A DNA stretch of 64,000 bases from Stomoxys calcitrans (Eukaryota > Arthropoda > Insecta > Diptera > Muscidae), in contig NC_081552.1 of NCBI RefSeq assembly GCF_963082655.1, positions 67,253,465 through 67,317,464 on the forward strand, written 5' to 3'. The position numbers and the translations under genes are program-made. Below the pieces are notes generated by a model that was given only the letters and a program-made list of their open reading frames with translations, did not search any database and was not told the origin of the DNA. This document shows, piece by piece, positions 1 through 10,667 of this stretch (the first letter of the stretch is position 1; the number at the start of each line of letters is the position of its first letter).

Positions 1-560
1 ATTTCCGCTTACTCCGTTATGGCCCGGCACCGAAACGATATGGATTTTGCCATCCTCAGATGTGGATTTGCCATCCTCTTACCCTGCAAGACTGTTCGTC
101 ACCTTCCTGGTTGTTATTGCCCTTATGACAAGTTTACTGTCGGTAAAGAAGTTCACACTCGACGTCCTCGTGTTAGCACCACACTACTTCACGCAATCCG
201 TGATCGCCCGGATTTCTGCCTGCAGGACCGTATTATGGTCAGGCAGTCTAAAACAGATCTCAGTCCCTGGGTTCTCAATGTATACCTCCAGGCCCACTCT
301 GTCCTCTAGCTTTGATCCTTCCGTGTGACATGAACTTCCAGATGGCAATATTAGGGTTCCGTCAATCCAAAATTTTGCCGATGGCAGCAGAGCCTTGCAC
401 TCGACTTCAAGGTTCATCTCAGGTTTCCGATCGGAATCCTCTTCCCGTCCTTCCAGGCTTCCTATCGTCGCCTCGATTATACCGCGATGGTATGAGCTAT
501 GAGTCTCATAGCCACAGTGGCTGCCTCACACTTAATCTGTATGTCAATGGGTCGGATATC
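1..560 (-). pseudogene. RNase H domain of a LOA/I-group non-LTR retrotransposon (decayed)
   Basis: On the minus strand this stretch reads as the RNase H domain at the C-terminal end of a non-LTR retrotransposon ORF2. Visible motifs are SKLEDRVGLEVYIENPG (the position of the usual YTDGSK strand, here HTEGSK), AEIRAITDCVK with the second acidic position, and FFTDSK with the third. The first catalytic position is altered (D to E) and the frame is interrupted by stops and frameshifts, so it is inactive. RNase H after the reverse transcriptase is typical of I-group clades such as LOA and I and is absent from jockey, which is why I choose LOA/I. It continues directly from the RT remnant at 561-2125, so both belong to one insertion whose 3' end lies left of the window. 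The same region recurs at 7653-8180 and 57185-58755. Confidence 0.75.
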
Positions 561-2125
561 TAGAATAGTCTCCAGTGCCCTAATGGGAGTGGTCCTCATC
601 GCTCCGCCTATTCCAAGACAACATGTTCTCCAAACCTGTTGTAGGTTCCTTATGAATCCTCAGATTCAGGCCCCATTTCGAGCCAACGGCCCGTCTACAT
701 AGTGCCCAACATCTGTGATCCTTCTCAGTACGCTCCTGAATGTGACACTTCCAATTCAGTTTCCTGTCCAAGATCACACCTAAGTATTTGACCTTGTCAG
801 ATATCGAAATCGTCTTATTGAGGAAACTTGGTGCTTCGTCTTCCTCGTGAACAGGCATATTTCAGTCTTCTCTGGATTAACATTAAGACCTCTGGGTCTA
901 TCCCAGTCATATGCCATATGCAAGACCCTTTCGGCCCTTCTGCATAGTCCGTTCGGATCCTTACCCCTTAGAAGGATTATAACATCGTATGCGTAGCAGA
1001 CGGGTTCAAATCCCTCCTCAGTCAGCATCCGTAATAGGTCATTTATGGTGGTCACCCATAGGAGTGACCACTTTTGCCCTTATATTTATGCCATTGGACA
1101 CACAATTTATCCACCTGTTCCTTAGCATATGGTTTATCCAGTCTCCAAGGACCGGGTCCACCCGGTACTGGTCTATGAATTGGATCAGTGTGTCGGTCCG
1201 CAGATAGTTAAAAGCCCCCTCGATGTCAATGCATATCACCAGTGTGTACGTTTTGGCATCGAAGGATTCTTCTATTTTATTCACAACCTCGTGCAGGGCA
1301 GTCTACACCGACCTACCCTTTATCATAGTGTCCATAATATGTTCTATGGTTTTGAGTAGAAAGGACATAAGGCTTAGGGTCTGTAGGCCTTTGGTGTCGT
1401 ATAACTTGCCTTGCCGGGTTTGGGTATAAACACCACCCTTGCCTCCTGCCAGGCTTTCGGAGTATATGCAAGTCCTAGGGTCGCTGTGAAAATTTTGGCT
1501 AGACTTTCTGTAGTAATGGATATATTCCATCAGGTCCGAGTGACATAAATGGTTTGAAGCTCCTCAAGAATTCCTTCACCATAAATACCGTTATTATAAA
1601 TCTTCGATCAACGTCATTATTCCAAGTTTCCGGTGTCTCCGTGAGTTAACATGTCCCCCGTTGTCTCTGCTTTCACTTCCATGTCGCCTACTAAAGTTTT
1701 CAGTTTGGCCATGGGTTTTTCAGAGAAACTTTTTTATCTTGGCGGCGTCATTAACGCTATCGACCTGTTTGCAGAAAATATTCCAGGAGGCACGCTTGCC
1801 GTTCTGGTAGTCTTACTGTATTCCTTAAGCCGTGTGTGTGCGTCTCCGAGGTCATCCAAGGTTTTTCATGGGCTGATTTCCTTTCCGGAAGAGGAAAACT
1901 ATCTTCGAAGGACTCCACCAGTGCAGTCTCAATCCTGTTGAGATTTTTGTCAGTTTCTTCTGTTCTTGGACAATCTAAATTATCCTGCCCAAATCTTCTT
2001 CTGATTAGCCTTCCGAATTTTGTCCAGTTGGTTTACAAGAGAAAGAGTGTTCCATGGAGACCCTCCAATCCTGAACCTCATCGATTAGATTTTCAGAAGA
2101 TATCGTCACATCTAATACCCCCTCC
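561..2125 (-). pseudogene. Reverse transcriptase of LOA/I-group element (decayed)
   Basis: Minus-strand reverse transcriptase remnant of the same element as the flanking RNase H and endonuclease. Recognisable blocks from N to C are: a degenerate finger region around 1530-1700, a palm segment near 1200-1260 with CIDIEGAF carrying the first catalytic aspartate, the segment WINHMLRNRWINC near 1110, the catalytic box near 990 reading CYAYDVIILL where YADD is expected, and the thumb segment LNVNPEKTEICLFTRK followed by VKYLGVILDRKLNWKCHIQE. The YADD-to-YAYD change replaces a catalytic aspartate, and several frameshifts break the frame. The order RT then RNase H on the minus strand fits one original ORF2. 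Function in life would be target-primed reverse transcription; this copy cannot do it. Confidence 0.8.
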
Positions 2126-2126
2126 C

Positions 2127-2740
2127 CTATCTTATTATCAAAGGTAGCGGTGTTACCATATTAAGTGTTATTAGGTCGTTAGTATTTAAGAATTCTGCCA
2201 GAGCTTGGCCCCGCTTATTAGTGTTGGTACTACCCCACGAAATGTGGTGAGAGTTCGCATCGCACCCTATTAGTACCTCGTTTCCTGTCTGTTTTGCTTT
2301 CCTCGCCAGACGTTTCAGCTCCGACGTGGGTGGCGGTGTCGGAGAGTCGAAAGGCAGATAAAGTGATGACAGGTATGCTCCACAGTCTCCCTTTCTTACC
2401 ACTGATCCATCCGACGTTAACAATTTTGGGGAAAATATATAATTCAAATTTTTATGACAAATAACCCTATTAGTACCTCGTTGTCCGTCTGTTTTGCTTT
2501 CCTCACCAGCCGAGTACCATCGTTAGCATAGAATTATTAGTAGTTGATATAGTTCAGTCCAGAAACTTTGTTCCTGGAAGTCCATGACTCCTGAATTAAG
2601 GCAATATGAATCTTGCCCTTGCTGATATTCTCCATCAGAGCGTGTGTAGCAGTCTCGCTCCAGTGGAGGTTTATCTGGATTACCTCAATCATCGTCCTCC
2701 AGTAAATGGGCATCTTGGGAGTAGGTGATGATTTCAACGT
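2127..2740 (-). pseudogene. Apurinic-type endonuclease (EEP) domain of LOA/I-group element (decayed)
   Basis: Minus-strand N-terminal endonuclease domain of the non-LTR ORF2. The start of the domain is visible at 2737-2560 (IQINLHWSETATHALM, then IALIQESW, the strand carrying the metal-binding glutamate), and the core at 2447-2127 contains IGCDANSHHISWGSTN, the GDxNAHH-type active-site block, followed by RGQALAEFL. A stop codon separates the two halves, and a tract of about 45 bases near the break (2465-2510) is a second copy of 2261-2309. The domain would nick target DNA to prime reverse transcription. It lies directly upstream of the RT remnant in the right order. Confidence 0.78.
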
Positions 2741-3161
2741 CTGCTCCCTGTTCTTTAGACTGCATTGACTTGTTTGTTCTTTGCCTAGTCTAGTTTTCCG
2801 ACATTTGTAAAGTCGGTAATGGTTGTGAATGAAAATTTCTGCCTATCCTATTCTTCCCGATCTTGAAAAAGACAGCTTTGCTCCCGTAGTGCGCCAAGCC
2901 TTTAGTCTTAGCCAAACTTGTTAAATTGAGACTTGATCAATGCCAACCACAAAGAGAGTTCCTTCCTCCTTTTCCTCGCTGTGGAAGACCTTCCACTTCA
3001 CCAGGTCGAGCTTTACGCCCTCCCAGAGAGCGTGAATACCTCTGACGAACTGTTTGACGGTATCAATACATTCCGCCGACGCAAAACGCAGCGTATAGAT
3101 GTCCCCTTTAAACTTGCAGCTCATCATATATATGTATGGGTGGACCCTCCACAGAGTTCCA

Positions 3162-3468
3162 ACAAATAACAAATTTTGCCCATGAACATTCCACTAAAGA
3201 ACAGGGGCAATCTTCTCACATATCAATGAGTGCAGTCCGATTCAAGTTTTAAGCTCAATGATAAGGGCCTCCTTTTTATAGCCGAGTCCGAACGGCGTGC
3301 CGACACCTCTTTGGAGAGAATTTTTACATGGCATAGTACCTCACAAATGTTGCCAGCATTAGGAGGGGAAAACAACCGATGAAAATTTTTTCTGATGGTC
3401 TCGCCTGGATTCAAACCCAGGCGTTCAGCGTCATAGGCGGACATGCTAATCTCTGCGCTACGGTGGCC
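3162..3468 (-). mobile_element. tRNA-derived SINE, full length, with 14-bp target-site duplication
   Basis: A 307-bp SINE on the minus strand, flanked by the identical 14-mer TCCACAGAGTTCCA at 3148-3161 and 3469-3482. Its head begins GGCCACCGTAGCGCAGAG and contains an A box (TAGCGCAGAGATTAGCAT, 3460-3443) and a B box (GGGTTTGAATCC, 3418-3407), the RNA polymerase III internal promoter of a tRNA. The body contains CGCCGTTCGGACTCGGC and CGGACTGCACTCATTGA, and the tail ends in CAAAATTTG. It sits in ORF1 of the LOA/I-group element. Related copies lie at 20132-20449, 29434-29712 and 35457-35572. It would be transcribed by Pol III and mobilised by a partner LINE; the partner is not identified. Confidence 0.9.
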
Positions 3469-3841
3469 TCCACAGAGTTCCACACATGTTAAAAAATTCG
3501 ATCGTTAGACAGATTCTCTACTTGGGACCGATGGTCTGGTGGAATCCTACCAGATGCACAGCCGATATTGATGACTACATAAGTCAGCTCATCTCTGTTG
3601 TGCTTCCTTGCCACTCTGGCGTAAGAGGGCGGCTCCTTACCATTCTCAGCCACCATCTTCCCCATCCGCGATGGGTGGCCTCCTTTTGGAAGTCATAGTC
3701 CTCCATGAAGACCCAGGGGCCGTGAGCGCTTCCTTCATCCCTGTTCTTACTTTGTCTACCTCTGCAGGACACTGTCTGGAGTCTCCATTGCGGAATGGCA
3801 GGCTTGGTTTTCCCAGAGTACCTGAAAGCAGGGAACTCTTT

Positions 3842-4910
3842 TTATACCCTCCACCATAAGATAGGGGGTATACTAATTTCGTCATTTTGATTGTAACTAC
3901 TCGAAATATTCGTCTGAGACCCCATAAAGTATATATATTCTTGATCGTCGTGAAATTTTATGTCGATCTGGCCATGTCCGTCCGTCTGTCCGTCCGTCCG
4001 TCCGTCTGTCTGTCGAAAGCACGCTAACTTCCGAAGGAGTAAAGCTAGCCGCTTGAAATTTTGCACAAAACTTCCGAAGGAGTAAAGCTAGCCGCTTGAA
4101 ATTTTGCACAAATGGTGTTGTAAATGGGCCATATCGGTCCATGTTTTGATATAGCTGCCATATAAACCGATCTTGGGTCTTGACTTCTTGAGCCTCTAGA
4201 GTGTGCAATTCCTATCCGATTGGAATGAAATTTTGCACGACGTGTTTTGTTATGATATCCAACAACTGTGCTAAGTATTGTTCAAATCGGTCCATAACCT
4301 GATATAGCTGCCATATAAACCGATCTTGGATCTTGACTTCCTGAGCCTCTAGAGTGCGCAATTCTTATCCTATGGGAATGAAATTTCGCACGACGTGTTT
4401 TGTTATGAAATCCAACAACTGTGCCAAGTATGGTTCAAATCGGTTCATAACCTGATATAGCTGTCCTATAAACAGATCTGGGGACTTGACTTCTTGAGCT
4501 TCTAGAGGGCGCAATTTCTATCCGATTTGGCTGAAATTTCGCAAGACGTTTTTTATTGTTACTTTCAACAACTATTTCAAATAAAGTACAAGTCGGTTCA
4601 TAACCTGATATAGCTGTCATATAAACCGATCTGGGATCTTGACTTCTTGACCCCTAGAGGTCGCAATTATTATCCGATATGCCTGAAATTTTGTACGACG
4701 TATCCTCGAATGACCACCAATAAACGTGTTTATTATGTTCTGAATCGGTCTATAGCCCGATACAGATCCCATATAAATCGTTCTCTCTATTTTACTTCTT
4801 GTTTTTTTTTGCCTAAGAAGAGATGCCGGGAAAAGAACTCGACAAATGCGATCCATGGTGGAGGGCATATAAGATTCGGCCCGGCCGAACTTAGCACGCT
4901 TTTACTTGTT
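3842..4910 (+). mobile_element. DINE-1-like (Helentron-derived) element, family A
   Basis: A non-autonomous rolling-circle-type element inserted in a T run inside the ORF1 remnant. Left end TATACCCTCCACC, then the conserved block ACCCCATAAAGTATATATA, ATTCTTGATCGTCG, a CCGTCCGTCTGTC microsatellite core, then about four 153-bp monomers with ATATAGCTGCCATATAAACC, then the 3' terminal hairpin TTCGGCCCGGCCGAA and the end AGCACGCTTTTACTTGTT. No target-site duplication is seen, consistent with insertion between two Ts as described for Helentrons. A 42-bp tandem duplication (ACTTCCGAAGGAGTAAAGC and following) occurs at 4026-4111. No coding capacity. Confidence 0.85.
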
Positions 4911-5430
4911 CTTTTTCAGTATTTTAGCAGTGTCATGCTCTTCGGGAGATCTGATTATTTTTCCAGCTTCCGTAAAAGTGCTTGGAATGTCAGTTCTATC
5001 CTTTCCAGCATCCTGCACTTTCGCTCGATTACGCTGCCGGTACATACTCTTCCGTCTCCTTCATCGTGCACCGGATCGCTTTCTCGGTTTACTTGTGAGC
5101 TTAGCAGAGCCATCGCTGACTTCTGCCGTCATCCCGATGCCCTCATCTCTCGATTCCGCTCCGATGACTGTTTCATTGACACAGTCGCTGTCTGAATCCG
5201 AGTCAGAACCACCAACTTTACTCAAAGGGCTGGACGAACTGTGCATCACTCTGGTTTATCCGTTTCTTCCTCATTAATTAGTCTGACGACTAGTTGTGCG
5301 CTTGTAGGATTACTCTTGACTACAGGTGCCAAGGCACCCACACCTATAGGAGGGGAGGACAACACGCTACGGTCTGACGCCACCTCCTCAGATGTTGAGT
5401 CTTTGGAGTCCATTTCTACTCCAAAAAGCT

Positions 5431-5584
5431 TTAAAATTTTTTTTGTAATAGGAATAGGAATAGGTACTACTATTCTGAAATATGGATATTTTTTTTCTTT
5501 AAGGAACAAAATAAAAATACGTCCGCTTCACTCAACGGCTACAATACAATACGAATAGTTAAGACACTACATTGTTTTCTGTCA
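5431..5584. other. Intervening sequence without recognised feature
   Basis: AT-rich stretch between the ORF1 start of the LOA/I-group element and the copia gag remnant. It may include the 5' untranslated part of the former. I see no gene in it. Confidence 0.4.
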
Positions 5585-6011
5585 ACTAGGCTCCAGCAGA
5601 TTTGAGTTGTCGAACCAAATCATCGAATTCAAGGAAATGATCCATCATAGATGCACCTTCAAAAAGCTTCAATTTTGCCAATTGTTTTCTTATAATGGTT
5701 TAGCTAGTCGTCGATGTAACAGCAAAAACCTCTTTTAGGGTATTCCATATTTGCTTGGCTGAAGTTTTATCACGCGCATAATCCAGATAATTTTCCGCTA
5801 TACAGCTTACAATAATAGACTTAACTTTCATGTCCTTCCCACGAAACACAATGTTTGCTTCATTGATTGCATTATCCGGTGTGCTGACTTCAATAGCATC
5901 CAATTCGTCAATGGCATCCAAATGCATTTTTACACGTAAACACCCATTTTCGTAAACAGTTCCATTAAACTGGTCAATTTCGTGAGTAACTTCATATCCT
6001 TGGTCGCCCAT
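5585..6011 (-). pseudogene. Ty1/copia-type gag remnant
   Basis: Minus-strand fragment of a copia-like retrotransposon gag (UBN2-type) protein. It begins MGDQGYEVTHEIDQFNGTVY (the usual FDGxNY start region), then RVKMHL, then MKVKSIIVSCIAENYLDYA, KTSAKQIWNTLKEVF, an in-frame TAA at about 5700, and after it RKQLAKLKLFEGASMMDHF and LVRQLKSAGA before a final stop at 5587. The pattern AKEIWDTL...RKQL...M..HF..FD.L...LK..G is characteristic of this gag family. Nucleocapsid, protease, integrase and RT are missing, so this is a short dead relic. Gag would form the virus-like particle that packages element RNA. Confidence 0.75.
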
Positions 6012-6295
6012 AACCTCTTGTAATGATTGGATTCCACGGATATATTATTTAAAACAACTCATTTTATTGAACGAATATAATCGAATGAAATTTTTTTTTT
6101 TGACATGACATGACAACCTAGTAAACGTATCTAACAAACAAAAAGTCAAACATTACTAGATATTAAATTTGCTGAGTGTTTATATACAAAGTATTTCAAT
6201 AAAAACCAAAGTACTTCAAAAAAAAAAACATTGACGATAATGTCAACAGGATAACGACTGCACTAATTGAGATAGATATCCTCTTGGATTAAGGA
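6012..6295. other. AT-rich sequence, possibly copia leader region
   Basis: AT-rich sequence upstream of the gag remnant, with homopolymer A and T runs. It lies where a copia leader and LTR would be expected, but I could not see paired LTRs or a primer-binding site, so no call is made. Confidence 0.3.
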
Positions 6296-7545
6296 AATCA
6301 GCCCAAGAGAAACCCCGGATGACCGGAGAGATTCGCAAAGTTGGGAAAGAGGTCCGCAGACCCAGAGCACGCCGTAAAAAAGCGGAAGTATATTGGGATG
6401 TGTATTACACACGGCTCAAGGAATACAATAAAATTACCAGAAAATGAAATAGTTTCTCTCAAAAACCCATGTCCAAACTGGACCGTTAGTAGACGACATA
6501 GGAATGAGAGAAGAGACAACGAATGACAAGTTGAGGCTTTTGATGAAAACCCATTTTCGAAAGGATATGACGGGACTCACAGGGATGCAGGAATCTTGGG
6601 ACAATGATGTTGATCGAAGGCTTATCATTACAGAATTAATGGTGAAGGATTCCTTGAGGAGCTTCAAACCATTTAAGTCACCCGGACCTGATGGAAAATT
6701 CCCGGCGTTACTACAGAAGGTGGTGGACTATCTGGCCACTATTTTCACAGCGTGCCTAGAAACTGTATATTCTCCGAAAGCGTGGCAGGAGGCAAGGGTG
6801 GTATTTATACCCAAGCCTGGCAAGGCAAGCTTTGCGACACCAAAGGCCTACAGACCATGATAAAGAGTAGGACATCCAGCGAATATTCAAATGCAAACAG
6901 CAAGATTATATCAACGGAAGATCGGTGGAGACTGCCCTGCACGATTTTGTGCATAAAATAGAAGAATGCTTCGATGCCACAACATACAAACTGGCGGTAT
7001 GCATTGACACCCAGGGGTCTTTTAAAATCCTTAGACCAGTACCGGATGGACCGGATCGTTAAAGACTGGATAAACCATATGCTACGGAATAGGTGGATAA
7101 ATTGTGGGTCCCATGACATAAATATAAGGGAGAAAGTGGCACAGGGGGCATTTTATCGCCACCCCTATGGGTGACCGCCATAAGTAACCTATTACGGATA
7201 CTGACTGAGGAGGGATTTGAACCCGTCTGCTAGACCCAGAGGTCTTAATGTTAACCCAGATAAGACTGAAATATGCCTGTTCACGAGGAAGACGAAAGTG
7301 GGTCAGTTTCACTCACCACGCTTTCTCAATAAAACGGTTTCGATATCTGACAATGTCAAATACTTAGGTGAAATCTTGTATGAAAAACTTAATTGGAGGT
7401 GTCACATTCAGGAGCGTACTGAGAAGGCTCACAGATATTAGGCACTATGTAGACGGGCCGTAGGCTCGAAATGGGGCCTCAATCCGAGGATAGTCCACTG
7501 GCTCTACAGAAGCGTGATTGGTATAGAGCTGCTATATATGCACTT
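6296..7545 (+). pseudogene. Reverse transcriptase fragments of LOA/I-group element
   Basis: Plus-strand RT remnant of the same family as 561-2125. The finger region at 6504-6860 contains LRSFKPFKSPGPDGKFPALL, the characteristic SPGPDGxxP motif, then ARVVFIPKPGK and KAYRP. The palm is badly deleted: the segment with the first catalytic aspartate is lost or scrambled around 6970-7020, WINHMLRNRWINC appears at about 7065-7110, and the YADD box is deleted, since the frame runs from ILTEEGFEPVC straight to RPRGLNVNPDKTEICLFTRK. The thumb reads VKYLGEILYEKLNWRCHIQE at about 7345-7405. Stops and frameshifts are frequent. It is followed after about 110 unassigned bases by an RNase H fragment on the same strand, so both probably come from one insertion. 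Confidence 0.78.
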
Positions 7546-7652
7546 TTTGCTTATAGACCGATTTTGACCAAAATTTGTATTTAGGCATTATTTAGTGTAA
7601 GAAAACAAGTTTTGACGTCATATCTGATATATGCAAAAAATATACAAAAAAA

Positions 7653-8180
7653 TTGTTAAAAAGGATGAGGATGGAAGAAGCTCATACCATCGCGATAATC
7701 GAGGTGATGATAGGAAACCTGAAAAGAGAGGAAGAGGTTTCCTATCGGATACCTAAGACGACACTTACGGCACAGTCTTGGACTGACGGAAGCCTAGTAT
7801 TGGCATCTGGAAGATCATATTATACGGATGAATCAAAGCTAGAGGACAAAGAGGGGCTGGGGGTCTACATTGAGAACCCAAAGACTAAGATCTGTTTTAG
7901 ACTGCCCGACCATAGTAGGGTCGTGCTGGCGGAGATCCGGTTGATCACAGAATGCGTGAGGTGGTGTGGTGTTAAAGCGCGGACGTCGAGTGTGAACATC
8001 TTCACGGACAGTAAACAGGCCATAAGGGCAATTAAAACCAGAACGGTAAGATCACACTATCTATCTCGCGATGCGGATAGTGTCATTCCAACAGAAGGCG
8101 TTTATCTCCTACTTACATTCTTGATCTTACGGTCCGTAAAGACGTTCATACCCGACGTCCTCGCGTTAACCACCTGACGA
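7653..8180 (+). pseudogene. RNase H domain of LOA/I-group element, best preserved copy
   Basis: A 174-residue open frame covers most of an RNase H domain. Residues visible are SYYTDESKLEDKEGLGVYIE (the YTDGSK strand, with E for G), LAEIRLITECVRWCG containing the catalytic glutamate, and VNIFTDSKQAIRAI containing the next catalytic aspartate. The last catalytic region is lost: after about residue 130 the frame runs into unrelated-looking sequence and stops. It belongs with the RT fragments just upstream. The enzyme would remove the RNA strand after first-strand cDNA synthesis. The opening residues (MLKRMRMEEAHTIAIIEV) read into the linker between RT and RNase H and are not a true start. Confidence 0.75.
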
Positions 8181-8184
8181 TACT

Positions 8185-8510
8185 TACGTAAATAAGTATC
8201 GGTCTAAACACGCTTCTATAGAGCCAGTGGACTATCCTCGGACTCAGGCCCCATTTCGAGCCTACGGCCCATCTACATAGAGCCCAACATCTGTGAGTCC
8301 TTTCGGTACACTCCTGAATGTGACATTTCCAATTAAGTTTTCTATCCATGATCACTCCTAAGTATTTGACCTTGTCAGATATCGAAAATATTCTATTGAG
8401 GAAACTTGATGCGTCAAATTGGCCCACCTTCGTGTTCCTCGTGAACAGGCATATCTCAATCTTCTCTGGGTTTACATTAAGAACACTGGGTCGAGCGCAA
8501 TCATATATCT
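8185..8510 (-). pseudogene. RT thumb fragment of LOA/I-group element, inverted relative to its neighbour
   Basis: A minus-strand fragment with ASSFLNRIFSISDKVKYLGV, then DRKLNWKCHIQECTERTHRC, CRWAVGSKWGLSPRIVHWLY and RSVFRPI. This is the same thumb segment seen at 780-580 and 7320-7530. It abuts the plus-strand RNase H fragment tail-to-tail, so the two cannot be from one simple insertion; either two insertions or an inversion is required. Confidence 0.72.
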
Positions 8511-9541
8511 ATCGGTCTATATGACAGCTATACCCACATATGCTTCAATGTGGATGTTTAAAATTTTATCACTCACTGTTTGAAATTTCATCAAAATCGG
8601 CTGGAAATGCTCCTTTTATAGGCTCAATACTCTACATCGGGAGATCGGTCTATATGGCAGCTATATCCAAATAGGGTCCGATATTCAACGAAAAGGTTTA
8701 AATGGGTACCAGAACTCATCGAATTGGATCTTTTATGGCCTCAATACCATATATCGGGAGATCAGGCGGTCGGTCTATAGGGCAGCTATATCCAAATATA
8801 GTCCTAACTAAACCACACTTCACAGAAATGGGTGGGGGTCTACCAGAACTCACTGTGCCAAATTTCATCGAAATCGGATGCAAAATTACCAATTTGTTGC
8901 CTCAAAATTTTACGTCTGATGATCGGTCTATATAGCGGATATATATAACTATAATCCTATTTTATGAGATAAGAAGGTCAGGATTATAGACAAAGAATAC
9001 GAAATCATCAAAAATTGTTTGGAAAATGATTTTAATCTGCAGTTGATATCTGGGTTTTACCCGGGTATTGTGCCAAGTACGGTCTAAATCGGTCTATAAC
9101 CTGATATAGCTCCCATTTAAACTGATCTTCCGATTTGATTTCTTAAGCCCCTGGAAGACGCAATTTCTTGACTTCTTGAGCCCTTACAAGCTGGAAGTTT
9201 TGTCCGACTTGGCTTAAATTTGTATTCTGTTATGACTTCCCACAACTGTGTTAAGTCGGTCTTAACCTGATATAGCTCCTATATAAACCGATCTCCCGAT
9301 TTGACTTCTTGAGCTCCTGGATCGCGCAATTTTTGTCTGTTTTGGCTGAAATTTTGCATGCGGTGTTCTGTTACGATTTCCAATAACTGTGCCAAATGCA
9401 GTCCAAATCAGTCTATAACATGATAAAGCTCCCATTAAAACCGGTCTTCTTGCTGCTTTGACAAAAGTTTGGTATGTAGAATAAAATTATGCCCTTCAAC
9501 TAAATTTATTTTGTATAAATTTTTAGCAGAATCCATGGTAG
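8511..9541 (+). mobile_element. Degraded DINE-like sequence (family C and a related monomer type)
   Basis: Two parts. 8511-8940 has monomers with ATCGGTCTATATGGCAGCTA and TCGAAATCGGATGCAAAATT, resembling those at 24480-24880. 9060-9541 is family C, with AACCTGATATAGCTCCCAT monomers and the subterminal TTTTTAGCAGAATCCATGG, then breaks off at GGGTTCCCAG without the terminal hairpin. 8941-9059 is unassigned. Confidence 0.6.
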
Positions 9542-10464
9542 TGGGTTCCCAGTAATTGTTCATTAGGCTTATTATATTATTATTTTTTCTTTCTTGTGGT
9601 CGTGACGATCCTTGGTGAGCTACCTTTGTGGAGCTAGATCGTTCCGATGCATAGAATCGATCGCAGGGAAAATGTGTGGTATTATGGTCTGTTGGGTGTC
9701 TCTTTCCATTCCTTCTATATTCAACTTTCATAAATAGAACAGCATCCTTATAACCCAGGACGTGCATCATTAAGTACGAACGTTGCAATACTTTCCTAGA
9801 TGTAGACACATAGTTATACAAGAACTTTAACTAGATGCAGCACTAATACATCGTCTTCACGTAACTGCAGTTTGGATATTTCACTTGTGAGTATTTGCCA
9901 CACCACACACATTCGAATGCTGAGCTGTGAACAGTTTGCGGTTTCACACATTTGAAACGTTTTATGCAAGTTGACTCCACATTTAGTTTTATGTTTGAAA
10001 TGCATGCAGATCTAACTCACTGAAATGAAACTAATCATATACTGAGGGAAATTATACATTATTCTTAGATAAATGAATTTATAAAGTACGTATTTCTGTG
10101 TTACAAAGAACACAAGTTTTGTGGTTTTAAGTATGCATTCGTTATACATATTAATTTGGTTCTTTCTGTGTATTCTCCTTCTATGTTCGCATTTAAATCG
10201 GTTAATTATCAACTCCCTCTCGTGCCAATGTGTTTTATTTGATGTTAATTAAAACATTTTCAACTATTTCAATCAGAAGGGTGTTAATATCAAACTGGAT
10301 ACTACTTAAGACAAACAACATCCTTGAGGGAATTGTAAATGTAGCTTTTTGATCAAAGTGTAGGTTTAGGTTGGAGCGTACGCGACTAGCAACCTAGGTT
10401 ACTTGCCGTTTCACCTTTGGAGACCTTTGGTCCGTTGTGTTTGGCCTAGAAGAAGGTAGAAGAG
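9542..10464. other. Unassigned sequence interrupting DINE-like repeats
   Basis: No recognised transposon or gene. The minus strand has two moderately long open frames (9821-9435, 128 residues whose last quarter reads into the DINE, and 10005-9814, 63 residues containing CVVWQILTSEISKLQLREDD). Neither matches a family I know. An 11-bp direct repeat AACTAGATGCA lies at 9829-9839 and 10668-10678, bracketing the right part of this region together with the short DINE that follows. Confidence 0.4.
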
Positions 10465-10667
10465 AACAAGTAAAAAGGCATTAATTTGGGTCGGGCCAAA
10501 CTTTGGTGATTTCGGCAGACGGATTGACGAACATGGCTTGATCGACTCAGAACGTCGAGACGATCAAGAATATATATGCTTTATGGGATCTCAGACGAAT
10601 ATTTTGAGGTGTTACAAACGGAATGACTAGATTAGTATACCCCCATCCTATGGTGGTGGATATAAAC
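10465..10667 (-). mobile_element. Short internally deleted DINE-like element
   Basis: Minus-orientation element with both ends but almost no middle: 3' end AACAAGTAAAAAGGCATTAA with hairpin GGGTCGGGCC, then directly the 5' core (ATCAAGAATATATATGC, GAATGACTAGATTAGTATAC, ATCCTATGGTGGTGG). No 153-bp monomers remain. Confidence 0.75.

Larger units (their letters stand above)
2741..5430 (-). pseudogene. ORF1 (gag-like) of LOA/I-group element, split by a SINE and a DINE-like element
   Basis: The minus strand upstream of the endonuclease holds pieces of ORF1 at about 5430-4911, 3840-3483 and 3147-2750. The first begins with an acidic, serine-rich tract (EVASDRSV, then SDSDSDSDC at about 5195) and ends at AKILKK; the second resumes with SSLLSGTL and carries DKVRTGMKEAL; the third carries VKLDLVKWKVFHSEE and GTLFVVGIDQ, which resembles the C-terminal domain (DUF4780-like) of fly non-LTR ORF1 proteins. 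The first and second pieces are separated only by the DINE-like element at 3842-4910, and the second and third only by the SINE at 3162-3468, so the protein was continuous before those insertions. There are additional frameshifts. ORF1 proteins bind element RNA; assignment to DUF4780 is from memory of the family's look and is moderate. Confidence 0.6.

Noticed and set aside
3407..3460. tRNA-like A and B boxes
   Set aside because: Not a tRNA gene: the tRNA fold is not complete and the sequence is the head of a SINE with target duplications and other copies.
4647..5195. A 182-residue plus-strand open frame
   Set aside because: It spans the DINE 3' end and continues antisense through the ORF1 remnant of the LOA-type element; no domain is recognisable.
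9435..10005. Two minus-strand open frames considered as a host gene exon
   Set aside because: The last quarter of the first reads into a DINE subterminal motif, and neither has a domain or splice context I can support.
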